Position numbers and translations under genes: made by a program. Positions 6,940 through 13,614 of a stretch of 21,741 nucleotides of DNA are shown piece by piece. The notes under the pieces were generated by a model. That model was not told the origin of the DNA, made no database searches, and worked only from the letters and a program-made list of their open reading frames with translations. Each line of letters begins with the position of its first letter. Within the stretch, counting starts at the first letter, position 1. The stretch comes from CAIOHW01 sp964432565 (GTDB lineage Bacteria > Bdellovibrionota > UBA1018): contig CAYSOA010000035.1 in assembly GCA_964432565.1 (NCBI GenBank), positions 1 to 21,741 on the forward strand, written 5' to 3'.

Positions 6940-7636
6940 TCCTCGTCCCTCCTGCGGGTTTCGCCGCACGGCGACCGCGTCGAGGCTTCTTTCCGCGCGG
7001 GTTGGTCAGGGTGTCGTCGACGGAAGTGGGCTGGTTGGGATCTCGTCCGGTCAGGGTGGAATCCTTGAAGTCCTCGAGCGGACAGCGGAACTCAAACCGA
7101 TAGAGCGGGGGATGGACCTTCGGGTCGAGCTTTGAGGAGACGATCATGATTTTCTGGAAGAAGTAGGACTGCTCCAGACCCTGAAAAAATGCGGACACGG
7201 CCTGCGGTGACTCGGCCGTTCCCTGGATCACCATCTCGCGGGTTCCTTCCTTGTTCAGGCCGGCCTTCATCTCGTTGAGCCAGATGTTCTTGGGAATCAT
7301 CATGCTCATCTCCTTGAAGAAGTCCGACCAGGAGATCTTTCGAGCCAGAATCTGCTGAATGGCGTTGGCCTGACGTTTCTTTCGCTCGAGCTCCTCGCGC
7401 TTTTTCTTGAGTGCGGCGATTTCGTCTGAGGCTTTCTTCTGGGCTGCGGCAATGGCGGTTCGCTCTTCCTTCAGACGCTGGAGTTCGAAGTGCTGGCGCG
7501 TGGCGCTGACGGCGATCACCACCAGAAAGGCGCCGATCAGGGCGGGGAGGGCGAAGCTGGGCACGGCCAGCAAAGTCGCCTGGCGACTTCTGGGAATCAG
7601 GTTGATTCTGGGAAAGCCGCGATTCTTGCGTTTCAC
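6932..7636 (-). CDS. pilN: PilN-like inner-membrane assembly protein
   Basis: This 234-aa protein has the diagnostic INLIP motif at residues 11-15, which in PilN inserts into a groove of PilM. A membrane helix follows (about 24-46), then a long charged coiled coil (LKEERTAIAAAQKKASDEIA and on to about residue 95), then a periplasmic domain with the PilN-type segment ISWSDFFKEMSMMIPKNIWL. The start is GTG at 7636, overlapping the upstream stop as GTGA. The C-terminus is unusual: after the folded domain come about 40 residues ending in a strongly basic tail (RGKKPRRGRRAAKPAGG), which would lie in the periplasm. PilN is usually slightly shorter and lacks such a tail. It likely forms the PilM-PilN-PilO complex with its neighbours. 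Confidence 0.9.
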   Translation of the reverse strand: MKRKNRGFPRINLIPRSRQATLLAVPSFALPALIGAFLVVIAVSATRQHFELQRLKEERTAIAAAQKKASDEIAALKKKREELERKKRQANAIQQILARKISWSDFFKEMSMMIPKNIWLNEMKAGLNKEGTREMVIQGTAESPQAVSAFFQGLEQSYFFQKIMIVSSKLDPKVHPPLYRFEFRCPLEDFKDSTLTGRDPNQPTSVDDTLTNPRGKKPRRGRRAAKPAGGTRNG

Positions 7637-8256
7637 CTGCCGCCGTTGCCCTCGATAGGAGTCTGCCCGTCCGTGATCGTGACGACGATCCGTCGCCTTG
7701 CCTCGGAGAGATCGGGCCTGGAATCAGCATAGCCCACGCCCGAGAGTTGCTCACGCGCAAAGCCGTGACCTTCAAGAATCCGCACGACCGAAAACGCGCG
7801 GGCTCCGCTCAGTTCCCAGTTCGTGGGATAGGTCTTTTGATGGCGTACGACGGGGCGTGAATCGGTGTGTCCTTCGATCTGCAGGGTTCGACCCTCGAGC
7901 GGAAGTTTTTTGAGGCTGAGGGCCAGCTCAGAGAGGGCTGAGATTCCGACACTGGTCAGGCGTGCAGTTCCGGGCTCAAACCAACTCTGGTCGTCGAGGG
8001 TGAGGGCGTGTCCCTTGGAAGTCCGTTCGATGGCTCCGGGCCCGGTCCACTGAATGGAGGACTTGGGTAGAGGTGCCGACGCCCGAAAGAGCGTCTGGTC
8101 GGCAATCGCGGGTGCCGAGACTTTGACGCCTTTGGCGATAAACGATCTGAAGCCCACGGGCATTTCTCGCTGGTGCTTCACGTTCCATCCCAGCAGCATG
8201 ACGATTCCTGTCAGGGTCATGACGAGGCCAATGGTTCTAGTGCGTGTATTCTTCAT
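7633..8256 (-). CDS. MotB/OmpA-like peptidoglycan-binding membrane protein
   Basis: This 207-aa protein has an N-terminal membrane helix (about 8-25, TIGLVMTLTGIVMLLGW) with no lipobox, so it should be anchored in the inner membrane like MotB. An extended linker leads to an OmpA C-terminal-like domain at about 88-196. Hallmarks are FEPGTARLTSVG, EGHTDSRPV (Asp132), the MotB-like NWELSGARA at 146-154 and EARRRIVVTI, which supplies the Arg expected to contact diaminopimelate. So it probably binds peptidoglycan. It overlaps pilM upstream by 4 nt (ATGA) and pilN downstream by 4 nt (GTGA), and has a ribosome binding site (AGGAA, 6 nt before the ATG). Its place inside a pilM-N-O operon is unusual: standard operons have no such gene there. 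It may anchor the PilMNO complex to the cell wall, a role usually given to other parts. Confidence 0.88.
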   Translation of the reverse strand: MKNTRTRTIGLVMTLTGIVMLLGWNVKHQREMPVGFRSFIAKGVKVSAPAIADQTLFRASAPLPKSSIQWTGPGAIERTSKGHALTLDDQSWFEPGTARLTSVGISALSELALSLKKLPLEGRTLQIEGHTDSRPVVRHQKTYPTNWELSGARAFSVVRILEGHGFAREQLSGVGYADSRPDLSEARRRIVVTITDGQTPIEGNGGR

Positions 8257-9434
8257 GCGAGTTTCCTCAGGGCAAGGCCCACTGCGGTGGTCATTTGCGG
8301 AGCCAGAAGACCGATCTGGTCGTCCTGTGCCGACTTTTCATCTGCATAGATCTGGATATTCTTGAAAGGGTTGGCGCGAATCACAGGAATCGAAAAGAGG
8401 CTCCCAATGGCCTCGTCCACTCCCTGAACCCGGCTTCCTCCCCCGATCAGGAGAATCGTCTCGAGGCGGGCCGCGACGGTATTTTCGAGGTAGCCTTCGA
8501 GCGAGTCTTTGATCGACTTGAGGATTCGTAAAAAGACTTCTTCGAGCGCGTCGTCTTCGGGGCGTCCGGCTGATGCTTCTCCCACCTTGAAGCCGGTCTT
8601 GAGCGTCTCGGCGCGCATGAAATCAATGCCGTAGCGCGATTGAAGCGTGTCGTTCACTGTCCCGGCTCCCACTTTCTCCATGCGACACGAGTGGAGGATT
8701 CCATCGCGAACGAACCCGATCGTTGTGTGGCTGTCACCAATGTCGACAATCGCGCACTGGGCAGCTTCGGAGATGTATCCGTTGAAGCGAAGCGCCTCGA
8801 TATTGGCCAGCATGCGACTTTCGATGGAGTGGGGGTGAAAGCCGGCCCCTTTGAGCTGGTCGAGGTGTTCCTCTACGACGGTCCGGCGCGCGGCAAACGC
8901 CTTGATCTTGAGAGTCGCGCCCTCGGTCCGTGCGGCTCCAGGATTCGATTCCCAGTAGTCAACGACCAGGTCGCTCTCGGGTATTCGAGCCAGATTCGCG
9001 ACTTCGTACTCCACCGCGACGCGCATCTCGGAGCGGGGCAGGGCGGGAAGGCTGAGTTCGAAGTGCAGAAGCTGGTCGTCCGAGAGGGCGGTGGCTGTCT
9101 TGGCGCCCTGAAGCTGGTGAATTTCGGCTAGTGCGCGAAGCACCTGGTCGGAATCGCGTTCTCGAGGAAAGTTGGGAAAGACCCCGGCAAGATCGGTGAA
9201 GTAGTAGTGCTCGAGCAGGATGCGGTTACCCCGTTTTGCGAGCTTCACGCCCTTGACATTTCGATGTCCGAGATCGATTCCGAGAAGTTGCCGGCGCATG
9301 CCCACACGGAATTTTCCAGACAGATTTCGAATCCCGGTGAGTGAGATTTTCGGCAGCGCCGGAAGTCTCGGTAGTGGGGGGAGTTTGTTCAGAAATTCGG
9401 GCTTCTTGAGCTGGGGCAGTGAGAATTTTTTCAT
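8253..9434 (-). CDS. pilM: PilM-like actin-fold assembly protein with Pro/Leu-rich extension
   Basis: This 393-aa cytoplasmic protein has the PilM/MshI actin-like fold from residue 50 onward. The phosphate-binding motif is GIDLGHRNVKG (52-62), the second is CAIVDIGDSHTTIGFVRDG, and the adenosine motif is ILLIGGGSRVQGVDEAIG. PilM binds the INLIP segment of PilN and links the cytoplasmic motor to the inner-membrane arm. The first 45 residues are not part of the usual family: KKFSLPQLKKPEFLNKLPPL and PRLPALPKISLTG form a basic, Pro/Leu-rich stretch. The long form is supported by a GAGGAG ribosome binding site 8 nt before the ATG and by the ATGA overlap with the preceding stop; Met46 would be the family-length start but lies 132 bp beyond that stop. 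Confidence 0.92.
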   Translation of the reverse strand: MKKFSLPQLKKPEFLNKLPPLPRLPALPKISLTGIRNLSGKFRVGMRRQLLGIDLGHRNVKGVKLAKRGNRILLEHYYFTDLAGVFPNFPRERDSDQVLRALAEIHQLQGAKTATALSDDQLLHFELSLPALPRSEMRVAVEYEVANLARIPESDLVVDYWESNPGAARTEGATLKIKAFAARRTVVEEHLDQLKGAGFHPHSIESRMLANIEALRFNGYISEAAQCAIVDIGDSHTTIGFVRDGILHSCRMEKVGAGTVNDTLQSRYGIDFMRAETLKTGFKVGEASAGRPEDDALEEVFLRILKSIKDSLEGYLENTVAARLETILLIGGGSRVQGVDEAIGSLFSIPVIRANPFKNIQIYADEKSAQDDQIGLLAPQMTTAVGLALRKLA

Positions 9435-10570
9435 GGGCTGGACTCCTCGACCGGAGAAGAGCTGGGGCTGGGCGCAACGCTGGCGCCCGAGTCGCTGGCA
9501 GGAAGCCGAATGGGGTTGGGATCGACCTCTTCGACATCGGCAGAGTCCTCGGGTTCGAGCTCTTCAACCGAGGAAGCCAGTACGCGGTCATCTGCCGCCG
9601 AGAATGCCTTCAGACGCAGCAGGCGAATCTTGACTGCCGCGAGAATCTTTTCCTCGTTCTTGCCCCGGCGGCTGAGTGCCTCATCGCCCGACATAAGCTG
9701 CAGGTAGCGATCGTAGGCTCGAACCGAATCCGACCAGCGCAGCTTTTGTTCATAGGCGATGGCCATGTTGAGCCACGGATCTGCAGTATCTGGAGCGTTC
9801 TCGCAGGCCTTTTCTAGAAAGATGACGGCTTCGTTGTAGCGCTTCAGCCTGAGCTGGATCATGCCCAGATTGTTGTAGGCGAGGGGATTCTTAGGTTCGA
9901 CCTGAAGGATGCGCATCAGCGTGGCGATGGCCTTGTCGTGCTGCTTCTTTGCCTGGTAGTAGATCGAAAGCTGCAGTAGCGATCGCGTGAGAAAGGGGTT
10001 TCTTCCAGTCTCTTTTTCGATCTTTGCGATGGCGGCGTCCATTTTTTTGGCTTTGACCAGCTCCTCAGCCGAGCGAACCAGGGCGAGATCCTTCTCGCCG
10101 GGGTTCGCTGAATTGGTCTGGGGTGGGGTGATGGCACCCGGTGCTTGAGGCGAAGGACGCGGGGAGGGGTTCTGGGTGGCGGGACGCCGGACACGCTTGC
10201 CGGAAGAGAGGGATACGGTTCGGGTTTTCATGGGCGTTTTCTTTCGACCCATACTCGGAAGAAAAAACAGGACGAGAAGTACGAGGGCAAGGCCCGCTGC
10301 AAACGATCCGAAAAGCATGGTCTTTGTACGTTCGGTTCGGCGCGTGACCAGTCCGCCGGCCCGACGCGAGACGGCCGACATGAAGCGCCCGGCAAGCTGG
10401 CGAGATTTAAATTGAAGATCGGCGAGGCGGCGCTTGGCCGCATCGCTGCGGCTGGCGATAGGTGTGGCAACGGCTGGAGACTCGAGCTCGATTTTGCCGT
10501 CGACCTGGGGGCTCGAGTCTTCGGGAGATTGGCTTTGAACTTCGTCGAGTTTTTTAAGAATCTCGCTCAT
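9431..10570 (-). CDS. Membrane-anchored TPR protein, GspB/MshN-like
   Basis: This 379-aa protein begins MSEILKKLDEVQ, similar to the opening of GspB/ExeB and MshN proteins. A cytoplasmic region rich in basic residues leads to one membrane helix at about 85-105 (MLFGSFAAGLALVLLVLFFL). A Pro/Ser-rich linker follows (RPATQNPSPRPSPQAPG). At least three TPR units lie around 160-300 (for example QLSIYYQAKKQHDKAIATLM and AYNNLGMIQLRLKRYNEAVI), and the tail is acidic and Ser/Pro-rich. The topology matches MshN and ExeB-type partners of the ExeA/MshM ATPase, which help insert or place the secretin through the cell wall. That ATPase gene is directly upstream with a 4-nt overlap (ATGA), which strengthens the pairing. 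The exact role in this locus is inferred. Confidence 0.85.
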   Translation of the reverse strand: MSEILKKLDEVQSQSPEDSSPQVDGKIELESPAVATPIASRSDAAKRRLADLQFKSRQLAGRFMSAVSRRAGGLVTRRTERTKTMLFGSFAAGLALVLLVLFFLPSMGRKKTPMKTRTVSLSSGKRVRRPATQNPSPRPSPQAPGAITPPQTNSANPGEKDLALVRSAEELVKAKKMDAAIAKIEKETGRNPFLTRSLLQLSIYYQAKKQHDKAIATLMRILQVEPKNPLAYNNLGMIQLRLKRYNEAVIFLEKACENAPDTADPWLNMAIAYEQKLRWSDSVRAYDRYLQLMSGDEALSRRGKNEEKILAAVKIRLLRLKAFSAADDRVLASSVEELEPEDSADVEEVDPNPIRLPASDSGASVAPSPSSSPVEESSP

Positions 10571-11442
10571 AGCCCCAGCCCGCTTCTCGTGAGGTAGTCA
10601 CGGAAGCTGCGGGGTCGTCGAGCGTCCGTGCCGGTCAGTGCCCTGCCGACTTCGCGGCAGTGGCGTGCGTCGATCAGGTGAGTCCGTTCACCCTCCGCCT
10701 GCACGAGCAGGCGTTCACAAAGCTGGTTGATTCGTCTCGGTATGCCCTCGGAGTGCTCATGCACCCAGCGGACGGCTGAGAGATCGAAGCGTACGAGTGC
10801 CGACCCACCGGCTGCGCGTTCGAGACGGTGCGAGACGTACGAGTCGGTTTCATCGAGGGTGAGAGGTCGAATCGAGGCCTGAAACGAAATCCGCTGGGTG
10901 AGCTGACGAATCTCCTGCCGTTCGAGCGTGTCATGCAGTTCGGGCTGGCCCAGGAGTACGATCTGCAGCAGTTTCTCGGTCTCCGTCTCGAGGTTGTTCA
11001 ATAGCCGGATCACCTCGAGGGTTTCGAGAGGCAGCCGATGGGCCTCATCAATGGCCAGTACGGTCTTGCGTCCCTGCGACGCCGATTGAAGTAGAAATTG
11101 GTAGAGCCGGTCGACGTAGACTTTCATGCGCTGGGGACCGGCAAGGTCCGAGGTCAGTCCGAACTCGTCGGCAATCGAGGCGACGAGTTCGACGGCCGAA
11201 AGGCTGGGAAAAAGAATCAGGGCCGTATTCGTGACGGATTGCACGTCCTTTAGGAGCAGGCGCGAGAGCAGCGTCTTTCCCGTACCCACTTCGCCGGTAA
11301 GTACGGCAAAGCCACGACCCGCAGCAATATGGCGCCTGAGTCCGTCGAGGGCCCGGCGATGCGGATCGGCGTCGAAGAAAAACCGGGTGTTCGGGGTCTC
11401 CCCGAACGGGTTCTCCTTGAGGCTGAAAAAAGAGCTATACAT
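10567..11442 (-). CDS. ExeA/GspA/MshM-type AAA ATPase
   Basis: This 291-aa protein has the typical ExeA-family start (MYSSFFSLKENPFGETPNTR). Walker A is GEVGTGKT at 50-57, Walker B ends in DEAH at 132-135 (LAIDEAHRL), and LLGQPEL and QRISFQASIRPLTLDE follow as in this family. ExeA works with ExeB to assemble the secretin through peptidoglycan; MshM is the MSHA equivalent. It ends after the ATPase and its helical lid, without the membrane helix and C-terminal peptidoglycan-binding domain of full-length ExeA, so it looks more like MshM. ATG 11442 is chosen by homology to the family start; the frame stays open to 11535, but that would overlap the divergent lipoprotein gene. First gene of the six-gene operon. 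Confidence 0.92.
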   Translation of the reverse strand: MYSSFFSLKENPFGETPNTRFFFDADPHRRALDGLRRHIAAGRGFAVLTGEVGTGKTLLSRLLLKDVQSVTNTALILFPSLSAVELVASIADEFGLTSDLAGPQRMKVYVDRLYQFLLQSASQGRKTVLAIDEAHRLPLETLEVIRLLNNLETETEKLLQIVLLGQPELHDTLERQEIRQLTQRISFQASIRPLTLDETDSYVSHRLERAAGGSALVRFDLSAVRWVHEHSEGIPRRINQLCERLLVQAEGERTHLIDARHCREVGRALTGTDARRPRSFRDYLTRSGLGL

Positions 11443-11500
11443 CCTCACAGTCTGCCATTCGGTTGTTTCGTCGTGGAAATTGAGCAGATATCCTTCGGCT
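11443..11500. promoter_or_regulatory. 58-bp divergent intergenic region, presumed promoters for both directions
   Basis: Both the six-gene - strand operon and the + strand lipoprotein gene must be started from here or from inside the neighbouring gene. On the + strand a weak sigma70-like pair can be drawn (TTGTTT at 11463-11468 and an AT-rich GATATC about 17 bp later), but the match is poor. GAGG directly abuts the - strand ATG, so no well-spaced ribosome binding site is seen. The promoter call rests on gene layout. Confidence 0.4.
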
Positions 11501-13453
11501 ATGTCGTTCTGGAGCAGGCTTGCCATGGCCGTCACGATTCTGACTCTCGGATGTTCGGCGCCGAAACTTTTGAATCGGGGCGACTTCGAGAGTGAGGAGG
11601 CCGAGTACCGCGAAATGGTCGCGCTTTACGACGCCGGAGCCCAGGAATCGGCGCTCAAATGGGCCAACGCCTATGAAGCCAGGGGCGTGAAGGGGAGCCG
11701 CTGGCCTCACGTGCTGCATCTTCGCGGACTGATCTACATGGCCCTGAAGAAACCCGGTCTGGCGGCTTCCGATTTTGAACGGGCGCTCGCCGCAAATGAC
11801 AGTTTTCGAGAGCTGAATCAGGAGATCATTCATCATCTCGCCTGGGCCAAGTTCGAGCTGGGCAGTCTGAATCGGGCGCTCGAGCTGGCGAACAAAGTCC
11901 AGCTCAGTACCCTCGACAATCACCTTCAGGTGAACCATCGCATTCTGAAATCACGGATCTACCTGAAAAAAGGCCTCTGGGTAGAGGCCGCCACCGAAGC
12001 GCTGGCGACCACCCGTCTCGCACCGGCCAGTGCCCGGGTTCTCGCCCCTACAGTGGCAGAAACGCTCAAGCGCATTGAATCTGTTTCGGATGTCCGGGCG
12101 CTTCTCAAGGAGTACGGCGACACGGCGGTTTCTGACCAGCTGTTGTACCGACTGGCACGTCTTGAGATCAATGAGGGCAATACGTCAGAAGGGCAGGGGC
12201 TACTTCGAGCGCTGATCTCCCGCTATCCAGACAGCACGCTGTACTCAGTGGCCTCGACACAGCTCAAGGCCAGTAATCTCGACGTGCCCAGCGATGCGAC
12301 CCAGATCGGCGTTCTGCTGCCGCTCTCCGGCCGGCTTGCAACCATCGGTAATCGCACGCTTCAGGCGATTCGCATGGGGATCAAGACGTCTTCTCGGTTG
12401 AGGGGGCGGGTCCACCTGGTGGTTGAAGACAGTGGTGAGGCACCGTCCGACGCTCTGGCAGCCCTGGACAAGCTGATCTACCAGCACCATGTGATGGCCG
12501 TTTTGGGCCCGATCACCAGCAAGGGCCTCGAGAGCGTCTCTCAGCGAGCCCAGGAGCTGGGAGTTCCGCTGCTATCGCTGGCTCGTCGAGACGCCCCCGA
12601 GGGGGATTTCGTTTTTCAGGGCAGTCTGACGCTCAAACTTCAAATCGATGCCATGGCCGAGTTTGCGATCAAAAAGCAGAAGCGCAAGCGATTCGCAATT
12701 CTTTACCCCGAAGACCGCCTGGGCGAGGCGGCTGCAGAGTACTTCTGGGATGCAGTTGAGGCCAAAGGAGGCGAGATTCGGGCAGTATCCAGCTATCTGG
12801 TGGACGAGACGGATTTTCGACTGGCGGTCGACGGTCTTGCCGGAACCTTGTACCCGGATGCGCGCTCACGAGAGCTGTCGGCACTACAGGCTCGGCAGGC
12901 CAGGGAGCAGGTCGCTCTGGCGAAAAAAAAGAAGAAGAGCAAAGTCAAGCCGGTGACACTCCCACCGGTGGTCGACTTTGATGCCGTGTTCATTCCGGAT
13001 GTGCTGAAGGCAGCAGGGCAGATCGTGCCGATGTTTGCCTATCGAGACGTCGATAAAGTGGAGTTTCTGGGTACTTCGCTGTGGAATTCGGACGACATCG
13101 CCAGAACTCTTCAAAAGAGCGCCGAAAAGCGTGTTTTCTTTGTCGATGTGTTCTCCAACCGGGAAGGCGCCGGAAGCGTCGCCCAGAAGTTTGTCGACCA
13201 GTTTCAGGCGCTGCACAATGCGGTTCCTGGTCCGATCGAAGCAGTGGGATTTGATGCTGCCGCAGTACTGGCCAATGCGGTCGGGAGAATGGAAGGGTCG
13301 AACTCTCGAGAGAGGCTGCGAAGACTGCTGCTGGAGACCCGTGGATTTCCTGGCGTCACCGGACTGATCAGCGTTCGAGACGCCGTCCTGATGCGCGACC
13401 TGAAGGTTTTCACCTTCCGAAATGGTCAGGTCGGCCTGGTGGATCAGCTCTAG
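11501..13453 (+). CDS. LpoA-like lipoprotein (TPR-like plus periplasmic-binding-protein domains)
   Basis: This 650-aa protein starts MSFWSRLAMAVTILTLGC, a short lipoprotein signal with the lipidated Cys at 18; the lipobox (Thr at -3, Leu at -2, Gly at -1) is acceptable but not ideal. The frame is open far upstream to 11126, but that part is antisense to the ATPase gene. Residues 30-265 are helical and TPR-like (for example HVLHLRGLIYMALKKPGLAA). From about 268 a type I periplasmic-binding-protein domain follows (QIGVLLPLSGRLATIGNRTL, MAVLGPITSKGLESVSQRAQ, FDAVFIPDVLKAAGQIVPMF). This two-part plan is that of LpoA/LppC-like penicillin-binding protein activators. A Lys-rich insert (AKKKKKSKVK, from 474) sits inside the binding domain; inserts are common there in related proteins. 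It may instead be an unrelated ligand sensor. It is divergent from the operon, so shared regulation is possible. Confidence 0.82.
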   Translation: MSFWSRLAMAVTILTLGCSAPKLLNRGDFESEEAEYREMVALYDAGAQESALKWANAYEARGVKGSRWPHVLHLRGLIYMALKKPGLAASDFERALAANDSFRELNQEIIHHLAWAKFELGSLNRALELANKVQLSTLDNHLQVNHRILKSRIYLKKGLWVEAATEALATTRLAPASARVLAPTVAETLKRIESVSDVRALLKEYGDTAVSDQLLYRLARLEINEGNTSEGQGLLRALISRYPDSTLYSVASTQLKASNLDVPSDATQIGVLLPLSGRLATIGNRTLQAIRMGIKTSSRLRGRVHLVVEDSGEAPSDALAALDKLIYQHHVMAVLGPITSKGLESVSQRAQELGVPLLSLARRDAPEGDFVFQGSLTLKLQIDAMAEFAIKKQKRKRFAILYPEDRLGEAAAEYFWDAVEAKGGEIRAVSSYLVDETDFRLAVDGLAGTLYPDARSRELSALQARQAREQVALAKKKKKSKVKPVTLPPVVDFDAVFIPDVLKAAGQIVPMFAYRDVDKVEFLGTSLWNSDDIARTLQKSAEKRVFFVDVFSNREGAGSVAQKFVDQFQALHNAVPGPIEAVGFDAAAVLANAVGRMEGSNSRERLRRLLLETRGFPGVTGLISVRDAVLMRDLKVFTFRNGQVGLVDQL

Positions 13454-13611
13454 GCAACGGCACTGAGGCGCCGATCTGGCGATCCTCTCACCGAATAAGT
13501 TCATGCCAAAACTTTAGCGTCCTGAATTCGGGGGTTTGGCGCAGGGTGTGTCGTTTGTGACGCGCTGCCCATGTTTTTGGTCTCACGAGATACTCATAAG
13601 TGGCCGAAAAC
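13454..13611. other. 158-bp intergenic region before the giant lipoprotein gene
   Basis: No gene is seen here. It contains a 6-bp inverted repeat, GCCAAA at 13505-13510 and TTTGGC at 13535-13540, and a longer one that reaches into the next gene (listed separately). A short CGCC-GATCT-GGCG hairpin lies near 13469-13481 without a T-run, so it is a poor terminator. I see no convincing -35/-10 pair. The promoter of the giant gene, if separate, must be in this stretch. Confidence 0.5.
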
Positions 13612-13614
13612 ATG
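13570..13614 (+). promoter_or_regulatory. 13-bp inverted repeat covering the start codon of the giant gene
   Basis: Bases 13570-13582 (CATGTTTTTGGTC) pair with 13602-13614 (GGCCGAAAACATG) over 13 positions with two G-U pairs and a 19-nt loop. The 3' arm includes the predicted ATG at 13612. As RNA this would hide the start codon; as DNA it could be an operator. There is no clear Shine-Dalgarno sequence, and an in-frame GTG at 13600 lies in the loop. Confidence 0.5.

Noticed and set aside
11126..11500. Upstream extension of the LpoA-like reading frame
   Set aside because: It runs antisense through the ExeA-type ATPase gene and would bury the lipoprotein signal that begins at 11501.
11443..11535. 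31-residue N-terminal extension of the ExeA-type ATPase
   Set aside because: The family starts at the MYSSFFSLKENPF position, and the extension would overlap the divergent lipoprotein gene.
13535..13555. Possible sigma54-like promoter (TTGGCGC...) before the giant gene
   Set aside because: The -12 GC element is not at the required distance from the -24 GG, so the match fails.
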